Below are positions 1 through 8,707 of a stretch of 64,000 nucleotides of DNA, one piece after another (position 1 is the first letter of the stretch; every line of letters begins with the position of its first letter). The notes beneath the pieces were generated by a model that saw only the letters and a program-made list of their open reading frames with translations, was not told the DNA's origin and searched no databases. Made by a program: the position numbers and the translations under genes. Source of the DNA: Streptomyces sp. Edi4 (lineage in GTDB: Bacteria; Actinomycetota; Actinomycetes; Streptomycetales; Streptomycetaceae); contig NZ_JBEJGY010000004.1 in assembly GCF_040253615.1 (NCBI RefSeq), positions 2,976,001-3,040,000 on the forward strand, given 5' to 3'.

Positions 1-150
1 CTGCCGCGACAGGGGGTGCACAGCGAGACGTACAAAAGCAGTGAAAAGCATGATCGCGACGGCCGTCGACGCACCGTGGAAGACCGGGTCGAGCAGACCG
101 GCGAGGTGTTCGGTGAGGTTCGCGAAAGCGCTGAAAAGGGGCGTGAACAT
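1..150 (-). CDS. YidC/Oxa1 family membrane insertase, 3' end outside window
   Basis: The first 50 codons, read from an ATG at 148-150, encode an N-terminus of the small actinobacterial YidC/Oxa1 paralogue type: a short amphipathic start, then a hydrophobic stretch at about residues 26-40 followed by RLAVHPLSR. In this family that is TM1 followed by a basic cytoplasmic turn. The proteins insert membrane proteins and assist Sec. The rest of the gene lies left of base 1. The next gene upstream on the same strand is the DUF6412 gene, 158 bp away, so the two may be co-transcribed. The family call rests on a short N-terminus and is fairly confident but not certain. Confidence 0.7.
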   Translation of the reverse strand, partial: MFTPLFSAFANLTEHLAGLLDPVFHGASTAVAIMLFTAFVRLAVHPLSRQ

Positions 151-308
151 GCGGAAGCCCTCCGGGGCGTCTCGTCAGGGATGACACGTGGGCGCACGTG
201 TGTGACGTGCGGATGCGCGTGCGGTGACGAGCCGGCGGGGCGACGCAGAGCAGCCAGGAAGCCAGAAGGCCAGGAGGCTAGGAAGCGCTGGTGGGGGTGC
301 GGATGCCC

Positions 309-629
309 CTACGCGGCCGTCAGGGCGAGACGGCCGGGCGCTCGGGGCCTGGGCCGCCCGGAGGCGTCGGGATCGCGCTGCGGCAGGAAGGCGGTACGCC
401 GTTCCCGGTCGCGGATCGCGGTCCGCACCCGGGTGCGCGCCACGGGCACCGCGCGCGAGGCGAGCGTGGCGCACACGGCGAGCGCGGAGCCCACGGCGGC
501 GGTCGCGGCGAGCGCGACGGCGGCGGAGAGCGTGCCGCCCTCGACGAGGACGGCCTGGGCGAGCACGAGGAGCAGGAAACCGAACAAGGGCCGGGCGAGC
601 CGTGCGCACCGCGCGATGACTCCGCTCAT
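309..629 (-). CDS. DUF6412 family small membrane protein
   Basis: The gene encodes a 106-residue protein with two hydrophobic segments at about residues 13-30 and 33-58. A conserved C-terminal tail follows with the pattern RTRVRTAIRDRERRTAFLPQ, ending rich in Arg and Pro. This is the layout I know for the Streptomyces DUF6412 family, usually found directly upstream of the second YidC-like insertase, as here. No biochemical function is established. The start is the ATG at 627-629. Its position suggests a link to the membrane insertase, but that is inference only. Confidence 0.75.
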   Translation of the reverse strand: MSGVIARCARLARPLFGFLLLVLAQAVLVEGGTLSAAVALAATAAVGSALAVCATLASRAVPVARTRVRTAIRDRERRTAFLPQRDPDASGRPRPRAPGRLALTAA

Positions 630-766
630 GCCGCCCGCCCTCCTTCGGTCACTCGTTCAGCCGCGTATGTCCTTCCCGTTATACACGACCCCCCGGGCGC
701 GACCCCGTTGAGGGACGGCCCCGTTGCGGGGCGGCCCCGGGCGGACGGCCCCGGGCGAGCGGCCCC

Positions 767-808
767 GCGCTTCCGGCCCTGCGCTTCCGGCCCTGCGCTT
801 CCGGCCCT
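767..808. repeat. Three perfect 14-bp tandem repeats
   Basis: The unit GCGCTTCCGGCCCT occurs three times without interruption in the gap between the DUF6412 gene and the symporter gene. The surrounding 700-765 bases hold looser CGGCCCCGGGCGG repeats. No gene is visible in 630-869. The array is probably a neutral, slippage-prone spacer. Confidence 0.9.
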
Positions 809-869
809 GCGGGGGACGGCCGCCCCATCCGGGCCACCTCGTCCGGGCCACCACCCCGCCCAAGCCGCC

Positions 870-2366
870 TCACACCCGAATGTCGTCGAACTCACCGAAC
901 GGATCGCGGGCCAGGACGTCCTCGCCCACCGGCTCCGCCTCCTTCGGCCCGGCGTACGACAGCGCGAGCGTCACCGCGAGATTGAGGCCGAGCGCGACGA
1001 TCCCCGCGTTCACCCCCCACACCGGATCGTGATCGGTGAACACGAACCCGCAGACCGTCCCGACCCCCACCGCGAGCCCCACGAGCCCGCCCACCAGCGT
1101 CACCCTCCGCCACACGAGCCCCAGTAGCAGCAGCGGCAGGAGCTGCGCCATCCCCTCGTAGGAGATGAGTGAGAGCCGTACGAGGGTGTTGGGCACGGTG
1201 TACGTCATGAGCAGCGCCAGCGCCCCCGCGACGACCACCACGACCTGCGAGGCCGCCTTCTGCCGCGTCCGGAGCCGGGGTACGAGCGAGAGCACGCTGC
1301 GCCCCCACATCGTGCCGATGACCAGCATGAACACCGCCATCGGCACGATCGAGGACAGGGCCGCGGCCACGCCGATGAGCCCGACGGTCCACGCGGGCAG
1401 CGAGTCCACGACGAGTTTGAAGAGCGCGAGGTTGGAGCCGGCGCCCACCAGCCCCGGCACGACGAAGACCGCCGCCATGCCGAGCAGCATGGGCACGAAG
1501 AGCAGCACGTTGTAGGCGGGCAGCAGCATGGCGTTGCGCCGCAGGGTGTCGGCGCTGCGGGCGCCGAGGTAACCGGCCACCGTGGTCGGGAAGATGACGA
1601 CGGTCAGGGAGTTGAGGACGGTCGTCGAAGCGAACCACGCCTGCCCGAACACCCCGCCGTGACCGGGAAGCGTCAGCCAGTCGCTCTTCTCGCTCACGAT
1701 CCGGTCGAAGAAGTGCCCGTACCCGTCGAAATAGTGCAGCGGTACATAGATCGCCAGGAGGGCCAGGGTGACGATGACGAGCACGTCCTTGAGCACGGAC
1801 ACCCAGGCACTGCCGCGCAGCCCGCTGACCACCACGAACCCCGTGGTGACCGCGAAGGCAAGGAAATAGGCCCAGTCGAGCGAGATCGCGCCGTAGGAGA
1901 TGGTCGAGACGACCACGCCCATGCCGGTGATCTGCAACTGGATGTACGGCAGCAGAAAGACGGTGGCGAGCAGCGCGACCAGCGCCCCCAGCCAGGGCCG
2001 CCCGTACCGGTGGGCCACCATGTCGGTGATCCCCACCAGGCCGTGCTTCTTCGCGTACGCCCAGAGCAGGGGCCCGACCACGTACCCCACGGCGTAGCCG
2101 CACGACATGTAGGCGACCACGTACAGCACCGGGGCGCCGTAGTTGTAGCCCCAGCCCGCGGCACCCAGATAGCTGAAACTGGTGTAGCTCTCGCCGGCCA
2201 TCAGGACCCAGATGAACACGGTCCCAAGGCTCCGCCCGCCGACGGACCACTCGGCGAGCCCGCCCCCTCCTTCGGCCCTTCGGCCACGGACGGCGAGCAG
2301 CCCGAGTGCGACCGTGCCGACCATGAAGGCGCCGAAGATGGTCGTGGCGACGGCGGCGCTGCTCAT
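870..2366 (-). CDS. Sodium:solute symporter (SSS) family permease
   Basis: This 498-residue polytopic protein has about 13 hydrophobic segments and the SSS-family core: SYTSFSYLGAAGWGYNYGAP in the first helices and GLRGSAWVSVLKDVLVIV further on. It should import a small carboxylate or similar solute with Na+. I chose the ATG at 2364-2366 because it overlaps the stop of the DUF3311 gene as ATGA, indicating translational coupling. The longer upstream reading only translates the DUF3311 gene out of frame. DUF3311 plus an SSS transporter is a recurrent pair, as in Bacillus yhjC-yhjB. The acidic C-terminus (DPFGEFDDIRV) is probably cytoplasmic. The substrate cannot be told from the sequence. Confidence 0.85.
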   Translation of the reverse strand: MSSAAVATTIFGAFMVGTVALGLLAVRGRRAEGGGGLAEWSVGGRSLGTVFIWVLMAGESYTSFSYLGAAGWGYNYGAPVLYVVAYMSCGYAVGYVVGPLLWAYAKKHGLVGITDMVAHRYGRPWLGALVALLATVFLLPYIQLQITGMGVVVSTISYGAISLDWAYFLAFAVTTGFVVVSGLRGSAWVSVLKDVLVIVTLALLAIYVPLHYFDGYGHFFDRIVSEKSDWLTLPGHGGVFGQAWFASTTVLNSLTVVIFPTTVAGYLGARSADTLRRNAMLLPAYNVLLFVPMLLGMAAVFVVPGLVGAGSNLALFKLVVDSLPAWTVGLIGVAAALSSIVPMAVFMLVIGTMWGRSVLSLVPRLRTRQKAASQVVVVVAGALALLMTYTVPNTLVRLSLISYEGMAQLLPLLLLGLVWRRVTLVGGLVGLAVGVGTVCGFVFTDHDPVWGVNAGIVALGLNLAVTLALSYAGPKEAEPVGEDVLARDPFGEFDDIRV

Positions 2367-2614
2367 CGCTCGCCCCCCGCCGCCGGTGCCGGCTTCGTTG
2401 CCGCCGCCGCTGCCGCTGCCGCGCGGGCGCGACGGTCGCCCCGCCAGGTGAACCAGATGGCGAGCGGCGTCAGCAGCGTCGCGATCAGCAGCCACAAGAA
2501 GAGGAAGGGGAGCCCGAACACCACGGGCCGCACCTTGTTCACGAAGGGCAGCGCCCCCAGGTAGAGCAGGTAGGGCACCCCGAGCCAGAGCACATGAGAT
2601 CGACGACGACGCAT
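2363..2614 (-). CDS. DUF3311 small membrane protein, partner of the SSS symporter
   Basis: An 83-residue protein with two transmembrane segments (about residues 8-25 and 32-57), the DUF3311 pattern LGVPYLLYLGALPFVNKVRP and an Ala-rich C-terminal tail. DUF3311 proteins are encoded immediately before SSS transporters and are thought to be accessory subunits. Here the stop overlaps the symporter start by four bases. The sortase stop lies 9 bp upstream of the ATG at 2612-2614, so the three genes probably form one transcript. Confidence 0.85.
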   Translation of the reverse strand: MRRRRSHVLWLGVPYLLYLGALPFVNKVRPVVFGLPFLFLWLLIATLLTPLAIWFTWRGDRRARAAAAAAAATKPAPAAGGER

Positions 2615-2623
2615 ACCCGAACG

Positions 2624-3565
2624 CTAGCGCGGCCGGCTCGACGTCAACTTGCCCCACACAACCAGGCGGTAGGTGGAGGTGAACTCGGGCGTACAGGTGG
2701 TGAGTGTGAGGTAGTGCCCGGGCGCGCTGTACCCGTACGAGGGCTTGACATCACTATGGGGAACGGCCGCTATGGTTCCGCCGTCGCGCGCCGAGGTCTG
2801 GGGCAGCACGGAATCGACAACGTACGTATAGACGGCGTCCCGCGTCTCCACCACCACCTCGTCCCCCGTCCGCAGCTTGTCGAGGTGGCGGAAGGGCTCC
2901 CCGTGAGTGTTGCGGTGCCCGGCGAGCGCGAAGTTGCCCGCCTGCCCCGGCTGTGCGCTCCCCGGATAGTGCCCGACGTACCCCTTGTCCAGGACGCCGG
3001 CCTTACTGATCCCCTGCGCGACGGGCGCGGTGATGCCGATCCGGGGGATCCGGATGACGGCGTACGCCTGGTCCCCGCGCGGCGCGCCGCCACCTCCGCC
3101 GCCGGAGGACCCGACCCCGGCGGCCGGGCCGCCCCGGTCGACGGACACGTGCCCATCGCCCGCGCTCCCCTGACCGGTCCCGCCCTCCTGACCGATTGCG
3201 CCCCCTTGACCGCTTACGTCACCCTGACTGTTTACGTCCCCCTGCCCTGCCGCGAGCCCGGTGGCCGCAGGCCCCCGCCCAGCCGCTCTCCACGTCTCCT
3301 CCAGGGAGTGGACCGTGCGGCCGGCCTCGGCGCGCGCCTCCCGGTTGGTCCACCACAGCTGGTGCGCGACGAGCAGCAGGACGACGAGCCCAAGAGTCAC
3401 GGCGGCCTCGGCCCCGGCCCACAGCCCCCGCACCCCCCACCCCCGCCACCCGGACCGAGCCACCCGGACCCGCCGCCACCGGCGCCGGCCCGCCCAGCGC
3501 CGCCACCCCCGCCGAGCGGCCACCCGAACCCGCCACCCGCGCCCGCCCCGCGCCACCACCGGCAT
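2624..3565 (-). CDS. Class E sortase
   Basis: The C-terminal 200 residues form a sortase domain. YAVIRIPRIG opens the fold, the catalytic His lies in LAGHRNTHGEPF, the catalytic Cys in TLTTCTPEF and the Arg in STYRLVVWGK. A hydrophobic segment (AAVTLGLVVLLLVAHQLWW) anchors it with the enzyme outside. Between anchor and domain is a low-complexity Gly/Gln/Asp linker with GQGD-like repeats. Class E sortases attach LAXTG-type surface proteins to the actinomycete cell wall. The start is uncertain: the ATG at 3563-3565 gives a very Arg/Trp-rich leader, and internal GTG codons nearer the membrane segment are also possible. No substrate gene is adjacent. Confidence 0.85.
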   Translation of the reverse strand: MPVVARGGRGWRVRVAARRGWRRWAGRRRWRRVRVARSGWRGWGVRGLWAGAEAAVTLGLVVLLLVAHQLWWTNREARAEAGRTVHSLEETWRAAGRGPAATGLAAGQGDVNSQGDVSGQGGAIGQEGGTGQGSAGDGHVSVDRGGPAAGVGSSGGGGGGAPRGDQAYAVIRIPRIGITAPVAQGISKAGVLDKGYVGHYPGSAQPGQAGNFALAGHRNTHGEPFRHLDKLRTGDEVVVETRDAVYTYVVDSVLPQTSARDGGTIAAVPHSDVKPSYGYSAPGHYLTLTTCTPEFTSTYRLVVWGKLTSSRPR

Positions 3566-3607
3566 CCCTGTGCGCACGGCCGCAGGGTAGGTGGCGCGCC
3601 CGCAACC

Positions 3608-3842
3608 CACCAGCCCCGCGACGCGACGGCCCGAACGTGCCGGGCCCGAACATTGCCGGGCTCCACGCGACGCCCCGAACGTGCCGGGCCAGAGCTGACG
3701 GCCCGAGGCGACGGACCCGAACGTGCCGGCCCCACGCGACGGCCGGACGCGACGGACCCGACCCGAGGCGGCGGCCCGAGACAACGGTCCCGACGTGACG
3801 GACCCGAGGCGACGGACCCGAACGTGACGGATCCGACGTGAC
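3608..3842. repeat. Degenerate GACGG-ACCCGA tandem repeat region
   Basis: This noncoding stretch upstream of the sortase is built of imperfect repeats around CGACGGACCCGAACGTG, with CCCGAACGTGCCGG recurring at least three times. All six frames read as low-complexity Arg/Pro/Gly strings without a plausible start or homology. I regard it as a degenerate minisatellite; the sortase promoter probably lies at its left edge. Confidence 0.6.
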
Positions 3843-3907
3843 GCACTCGCCCCCCAGCCTCCCAAGCACCCTCCGTCGAGCCCCCGTACAGCAGTACGGT
3901 GTCCCTC

Positions 3908-4927
3908 ATGCGCCCCGACACGCCTGCCGATCACACTGCCGAAGCCGAGCGTCTGCTGCGCACCGCGGCCCAGTACCCGGAGGACCACGAGCCCCTGCTG
4001 CTGCGGGCCGCGGCCCACCTGGAACTCTCGGGTGACCGCCCCGGGGCCACGACGCTCTACGACCGCCTGCTGTCCTCGTCCGCGAAGGTGGACCACCCCC
4101 ACCTGGTGAAGGCGTTCAAGGCGGCGAACCTGTGGGAGTACGGCCACGAGCCGGAGGCACGCGCGATCATCGACGGCATCCGGGCGGCGGCGCCGCTGGA
4201 CCCGGCGGCCTGGGAGATCGTCGCCGAAACGCTGGAGGCCCACGACGAACTCGACCTGGCCCACGCCTCGCTGACCACCGCGCTGACCCTGCTGGGCGTC
4301 GCGGAGGCGTCGGTGGACCGCACGGGCATCCCGTACAGCACCCAGTCCCTGCTCGCCACCCGGCACCGGGTGCGCCGCCTGCTGGCCCTGCCGCACGACA
4401 CGTGGGACACCCTGGCCGACGAGCTGCACACCGCGCCGATCTCCCTGGACGAACTCCACGACCCCAAGCGCCTGTGGTCCCTCGGCTCGGAGGACCCGGC
4501 GGAACTCCGAGCCGAACTGGCCCGCCTGCGCGCGGAGTTGGGCCACTACCGACTGGCCCTGTCCCGCCCGTTCCCGGTCGCGGTCCTGCACTGGCCGGAA
4601 CCCGAACTGGACGAACTCCTCACCGCGTATCCCGAGCTCCAGTCCGAATACCCCACCCACACGGCCCACTTGCTGGACATCGAGGCCTCTCTGCGCGAAC
4701 TGGCGGCCGCCGGCACCCCCAACCTGGGCATCGTGACGGCCACGGTCCCCTCCTACGAAGCCTTCGCCGCCTCGGAATCCTCCTCCCCCGCCAACGCCGA
4801 CCTCCTCCCCCAGTACGCCACCACCCTGGCCGCCCGAGGCCGAGCAGTCCCCTGGCCCCCAAGCCGCGGCGCGGACTGCTGGTGCGGCTCGGGAGTCAAC
4901 TACGGGGACTGCCACGGCGCGCAGTGA
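3908..4927 (+). CDS. SEC-C metal-binding motif protein with TPR-like helical body
   Basis: A 339-residue protein. The first ~110 residues are TPR-like helices (AERLLRTAAQYPEDHEPLLLRAAAHLEL and following). The extreme C-terminus is a SEC-C zinc motif, CWCGSGVNYGDCH, as at the end of SecA and many stand-alone proteins. The function is unknown; SEC-C motifs bind zinc and can contact ribosomes or SecB-like partners. I prefer the ATG at 3908 over the in-frame GTG at 3899, because the region before it looks like promoter. The gene is followed 29 bp later by the vsr gene on the same strand. Confidence 0.75.
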   Translation: MRPDTPADHTAEAERLLRTAAQYPEDHEPLLLRAAAHLELSGDRPGATTLYDRLLSSSAKVDHPHLVKAFKAANLWEYGHEPEARAIIDGIRAAAPLDPAAWEIVAETLEAHDELDLAHASLTTALTLLGVAEASVDRTGIPYSTQSLLATRHRVRRLLALPHDTWDTLADELHTAPISLDELHDPKRLWSLGSEDPAELRAELARLRAELGHYRLALSRPFPVAVLHWPEPELDELLTAYPELQSEYPTHTAHLLDIEASLRELAAAGTPNLGIVTATVPSYEAFAASESSSPANADLLPQYATTLAARGRAVPWPPSRGADCWCGSGVNYGDCHGAQ

Positions 4928-4956
4928 CCCCGGCCTCCCCTGACAGAATGCCCGCC

Positions 4957-5394
4957 ATGTCCGACGCCGTCCCGTCCTCCCCCTCCGTCTCGGCCCGCAT
5001 GAGCCGCCAGGGCTCCCGCGACACCACTCCGGAGCTGGCCGTACGCAAACTGCTTCACGCGGCGGGCATGCGTTACCGCGTGAACGTCCCGGTCCCTGGC
5101 ATGCCCCGCCGCACGATCGACATCGCCTTCGGTCGAGCCAAACTCGCGGTCTTCATGGACGGCTGCTTCTGGCACGGCTGCCCTCAGCACGCCACCCACC
5201 CGAAGGCGAACGCAGAATGGTGGCGCACGAAGCTGGACAGGAACATGGCCCGGGACCGCGAGACGACGGAACACCTGGCCGCAGCCGGCTGGACGGTCCT
5301 CCGATTCTGGGAGCACGAATCTCCGGAATTCGTTGCCCGACTCGTGGCCGAGGCGGCAGAAAAAGCCACCATTTCCAAAGCAGAAGGAAAATAA
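4957..5394 (+). CDS. vsr: Very short patch repair (Vsr) endonuclease
   Basis: This 145-residue protein carries the Vsr signature. RQGSRDTTPELAVRKLLHAAG is the N-terminal DNA-contact helix, the catalytic Asp is in RRTIDIAFG (Asp55) and the zinc/active-site block is FMDGCFWHGCPQH. Vsr nicks DNA 5' of T:G mismatches left when 5-methylcytosine deaminates, protecting the methyltransferase site. The convergent C5 methyltransferase at 5,465 is the expected partner. An in-frame ATG at 4948 is an alternative start. A hairpin terminator follows at once. Confidence 0.9.
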   Translation: MSDAVPSSPSVSARMSRQGSRDTTPELAVRKLLHAAGMRYRVNVPVPGMPRRTIDIAFGRAKLAVFMDGCFWHGCPQHATHPKANAEWWRTKLDRNMARDRETTEHLAAAGWTVLRFWEHESPEFVARLVAEAAEKATISKAEGK

Positions 5395-5395
5395 A

Positions 5396-5428
5396 CGAGG
5401 CCGGCGGCGTCTGCGCCCACCGGCCTCG
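5396..5428. terminator. Hairpin terminator between vsr and the methyltransferase
   Basis: The arms CGAGGCCGG (5396-5404) and CCGGCCTCG (5420-5428) are perfect inverted repeats, with a further GGCG/CGCC pairing inside. The hairpin sits between two convergent genes and can serve both. There is no T-run, as is common in Streptomyces. Confidence 0.75.
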
Positions 5429-5464
5429 CGCATTCCCACGGCACCCACATGCGGGAATCGATCA

Positions 5465-6610
5465 TCACGCCTCGGCCAATTCCACCTTCCGAGGAGCAGG
5501 AACATCAGCCTGCAAGTAAGGCTTCAGATGCATCGCGATGGCCTTGGCCAGAACGGGGGGCACGGCGTTCCCGATTTGTCGCGCGATTTCGATTTTACTA
5601 CCGCACCACAGGAACTCATCAGGAAACGTTTGCAGCCTGGCAGCTTCACGGTGAGTGATAGGCCTATTGACCCGGTTCTCCGCATCGTTGGCATCCCACT
5701 GAGGATGTAGATACTGCCCCTTCTCGGGCTTGAAGAACTCCGTGCGGATAGTCAACGACGGGTGATCCCAGCGCATCCGCCCCATGACATCGGTGGTACC
5801 TGTCTTCTTCTCTCTCCAGCAACGAGACAGCAAGTGATCCGGGAGGTCGAACCTGCCCCCGCCCGGAGGGATGTGATCGTATCGCTCCAGGGAACGTTCC
5901 GTAGGCTTCCTGCCGAGATGGAGATCGACACTCTTGAACGGCCCGGCCACCTTCTTCCCGAAGTACTCTGCAACGACTTTAGGGAGTTCAGTTACATCTG
6001 GGGTCTCGGGCAGACCCGCAATGGCGTCGCGCACCGTTTTCCACGGCTCGAGCCCCAAGAGGCCGCTTGGCTCATGCGTCGGCTCAGGCATCGGAATCTT
6101 ACCGATGCGAGAACCAATGACGATGGTTCGCTTCCGTCGCTGAGGTGCGCCATAATCGGCAGCCAAGAGCAAGTCGTGAGTCAGCTCATACTCGTCAAGA
6201 AGGCCGCCCTTTTGGGTCTCCTGAAGCAGGAGCTCAAACTCCGAAGACTTTCGGAAACGGTCTACGTTTTCAATCACGAAGACCTTGGGTCGAGCATGCC
6301 GAACGAAGCGGATGTACTCTTTCCAAAGTTGATTCCGCGGATCGTCGACGTCACGTGTGCCAAGGTTTGAGAAGCCCTGGCAGGGCGGCCCGCCGATGAT
6401 CAGGTCCGCTTCAGGGATGTCCGAATCCGGCACTTCGGCGATGTCACCCCAGCGCATGTGGGGTTCCCCGAAGTTGGCCGCGTACGTCGCAGCGGCCGCC
6501 AACTCCCACTCCACTGCCATCACCGGCTTGTACCCCTTGGCGGAGACGAAGCCGGAAGTCATACCGCCGCAGCCGGCGAACAAGTCGATCATGGTGATAG
6601 GTCGGGCCAT
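5465..6610 (-). CDS. DNA (cytosine-5)-methyltransferase
   Basis: A 381-residue C5 MTase with the motifs in canonical order: I DLFAGCGG (residues 9-16), IV GGPPCQGFS with the nucleophile Cys77, VI ENV (114-116), VIII APQRRKR, and X RQIGNAVPP near the C-terminus. It transfers a methyl group from SAM to C5 of cytosine. The target recognition region between VIII and IX does not tell me the target sequence. The ATG is at 6608-6610. The gene lies between vsr (convergent) and an HNH nuclease gene (divergent), the arrangement of a compact type II restriction-modification unit. Confidence 0.92.
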   Translation of the reverse strand: MARPITMIDLFAGCGGMTSGFVSAKGYKPVMAVEWELAAAATYAANFGEPHMRWGDIAEVPDSDIPEADLIIGGPPCQGFSNLGTRDVDDPRNQLWKEYIRFVRHARPKVFVIENVDRFRKSSEFELLLQETQKGGLLDEYELTHDLLLAADYGAPQRRKRTIVIGSRIGKIPMPEPTHEPSGLLGLEPWKTVRDAIAGLPETPDVTELPKVVAEYFGKKVAGPFKSVDLHLGRKPTERSLERYDHIPPGGGRFDLPDHLLSRCWREKKTGTTDVMGRMRWDHPSLTIRTEFFKPEKGQYLHPQWDANDAENRVNRPITHREAARLQTFPDEFLWCGSKIEIARQIGNAVPPVLAKAIAMHLKPYLQADVPAPRKVELAEA

Positions 6611-6872
6611 GAGGACAGGTTAGATGGCTCCTCTGACATCGGGGGGCTCAGCAGCCATCACGCCTCCCGTGTGGCGCGCCGGCTACGGCCGCAACTCCTC
6701 GTGGTCCCAGGCACGGAAAGGCCTGCCAACAGCTCCTTCCCCACCGTTCCAGCCGCAGCAGCGAGGTGCGGGGAGCCATCACAACTTGACCGTCAGTGAC
6801 TCCTGTCACTCGTCTCGGCCAGGGCTCGCGCCCCCTCCCGCACAGCTCCTCGCCATGTCATGATCTGCGCCC

Positions 6873-7802
6873 ATGAGCGCAGATGAGGCACTGACCAGAG
6901 TCGAGCAGAGACTGCAAGCACTCGCTGCCCGGATCCACGACGGTCAGGAGGGGTACCCATTTGACGATTCCCTTCGAATCAAGTGGCTTGAGACAGCCGC
7001 CGAGATCGGAGTGCACGCGGCGGATATCCGGGGCGCCGTTGCAATGGCGAACTCCGAATATGGGCTCAACTCGGGGAAGGCTGCCATTCTGGCGTATTTG
7101 CGGTTGCATCTGAACGAGCCGGTTCATGCCCACAGACTTGAAGGCGTCTCGGGCATCGGGGAGTGGGCCCGTCGCGTACGCGAGCTGCGAGTCGAAGAGG
7201 GGTGGCCGATCGATTCTCATGTGTCCGACCCTCGCCTGGGCGAAGATTACTACCGACTAAACAACGATTCCCCTGACGCAGAGCTCGCCAAGGCGTGGAA
7301 ATTGGCGAAAGTGATACGCAAGAAAGATGGATCCGGGAAGTCTCGGGTCCTTGAATACCTCAAGGCCGTAAGCCCGGCGGTCGTCGACAAGGAGCGCCTG
7401 GCCTACGTAGCCAGAATCCAGGAGTGGCCGCGCCGCATGCGCGAGCTGGATGAAGAAGGATGGAAGATCGTCTCGAACGTCGACGACTCTTCGCTGGCTC
7501 CGGGTAGCTACTATCTTGAAGACCTGACGCAGCGCCCACCACGCGCTCGCCAAGCCATCAAACAACGCCATGCAATTCTTGAGCGCGACGGAAAGCGCTG
7601 CAAAGACTGCGGCAATGGACCTGACAGTAACGGCATAGTTCTACAGGTGCATCATATCCTACCGGTACACCTGGGCGGCCAGAACAACGACGACAACCTG
7701 ATCACACTGTGCCAGAATTGCCATGCAGGTCGACACAGCACCTCAAAATTCGGAGTGCAGGACGAACTTCTTCATCCCGAAAATGAGCCAGACTTGGCTT
7801 AG
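6873..7802 (+). CDS. HNH endonuclease, probable restriction partner of the methyltransferase
   Basis: This 309-residue protein ends in an HNH domain (about residues 240-295): CKDCGNGPD, then LQVHHILPVHLGGQNNDDN, then LITLCQNCHAG, with two CxxC zinc pairs and the HH catalytic dyad. The first ~230 residues include two related segments, GIGEWARRVRELRVEEGW and RIQEWPRRMRELDEEGW, each followed by VSDPRLGEDYY/VDDSSLAPGSYY. That suggests a duplicated DNA-reading module. It is divergent from the C5 MTase, with 262 bp between. Known type II enzymes with HNH sites support the restriction role, but the cut site is unknown. It is AT-richer than its neighbours, consistent with horizontal arrival. Confidence 0.8.
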   Translation: MSADEALTRVEQRLQALAARIHDGQEGYPFDDSLRIKWLETAAEIGVHAADIRGAVAMANSEYGLNSGKAAILAYLRLHLNEPVHAHRLEGVSGIGEWARRVRELRVEEGWPIDSHVSDPRLGEDYYRLNNDSPDAELAKAWKLAKVIRKKDGSGKSRVLEYLKAVSPAVVDKERLAYVARIQEWPRRMRELDEEGWKIVSNVDDSSLAPGSYYLEDLTQRPPRARQAIKQRHAILERDGKRCKDCGNGPDSNGIVLQVHHILPVHLGGQNNDDNLITLCQNCHAGRHSTSKFGVQDELLHPENEPDLA

Positions 7803-7843
7803 TGGAGTCACCGTAGCAAGGAAGCCAACTGCTCTTCGCTCGC

Positions 7844-8524
7844 TCAAGGTCTCTCACTGATCTCAGCTTCAAAGTGCATCCATGCGTGATCCAGAGCGCC
7901 ATCCGGATCGCGCCCGTGCGAGCGGAGCCAGTGGAGGAGGTCGGCGATCACGTCGATGGCCGCCTCCTCCGCGACGGCCACACCCACGCGACCGGTCGAA
8001 GCTTTGACGTTGGCCTCGAAGCAGTACAAAGACAGCAGCAGTTCGGCCCTCTCCGCCCGCAAGTCTTCAATGTGATCCTTTTCGGAGTGAAGGCCCGTCG
8101 CCAGTTCACACCAGGTGACCTTCCTGTCCGCGCGAAGCACTACTCCCCAGCGTTCCGACAGCGCCTCCACAAGCACCAGCCCTCGTCCCGACTCGTCATC
8201 AGTCCCGGCCTCCCGGCGAGTTGGTAGCGCGCATGCAGCCGGATCGATCACCTCGATGCGCAGGGACCTTCCACTCATGGACACGGCAAGCGTCGTGGGG
8301 GTCTGCCGTCCCACATGCGTGATCACATTTGTCACGAGTTCCGTCGCGCACAGCTGAGCGGGCTCGACGAGGTGCGGCAAGCCCCACACAGTCAAATTGC
8401 GGCGCACGATGCGCCTCAAGTCCCCCAGTCCCTCCGGCTCCGCCATGAACGGAAGGTCCCACGCCTTCCGATCGATCCCGAATCGGCACTTCTCCATCAC
8501 AGCCGCCCTTGCCCAGTCGCCCAT
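7844..8524 (-). CDS. Anti-sigma-factor-like ATP-binding protein (HATPase)
   Basis: A 226-residue protein with a GHKL ATPase fold in residues ~25-145: the N box is ATELVTNVITHVG, and the G region is DESGRGLVLVEALSERWG. About 80 extra helical residues follow. Streptomyces encode many such RsbW/SpoIIAB-like kinases, typically beside an XRE/DUF5753 regulator and DUF397, exactly the context here (8,708-9,744, divergent). The group is linked to developmental regulation. An internal ATG (MEKCRF, ten codons in) is an equally good start. Confidence 0.85.
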   Translation of the reverse strand: MGDWARAAVMEKCRFGIDRKAWDLPFMAEPEGLGDLRRIVRRNLTVWGLPHLVEPAQLCATELVTNVITHVGRQTPTTLAVSMSGRSLRIEVIDPAACALPTRREAGTDDESGRGLVLVEALSERWGVVLRADRKVTWCELATGLHSEKDHIEDLRAERAELLLSLYCFEANVKASTGRVGVAVAEEAAIDVIADLLHWLRSHGRDPDGALDHAWMHFEAEISERP

Positions 8525-8707
8525 GTTTGCCCGTGCAGCGTGCAGTCCGACGCTTCTTCAGGTTGCCAGTGAAACTCTCAATTTGGAACTCTCACAAGCG
8601 ACTTGTAGGTGTGAACGACAGACATACGCGCCCCCGGCGTGCGCTGCCTTGTACCGACCGGGGTGTGCCAGGCACGCTCAGGGAGATCGACATGAAGGGC
8701 CACCACC

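Noticed and set aside
870..2657. Longer 595-residue reading of the SSS symporter
   Set aside because: The first 97 codons only read the DUF3311 gene out of frame; the ATG at 2366 is coupled to its stop.
2624..4915. 763-codon frame running from the SEC-C gene into the sortase
   Set aside because: Its first two thirds are antisense to the SEC-C gene and to the repeat region; only the sortase part is real.
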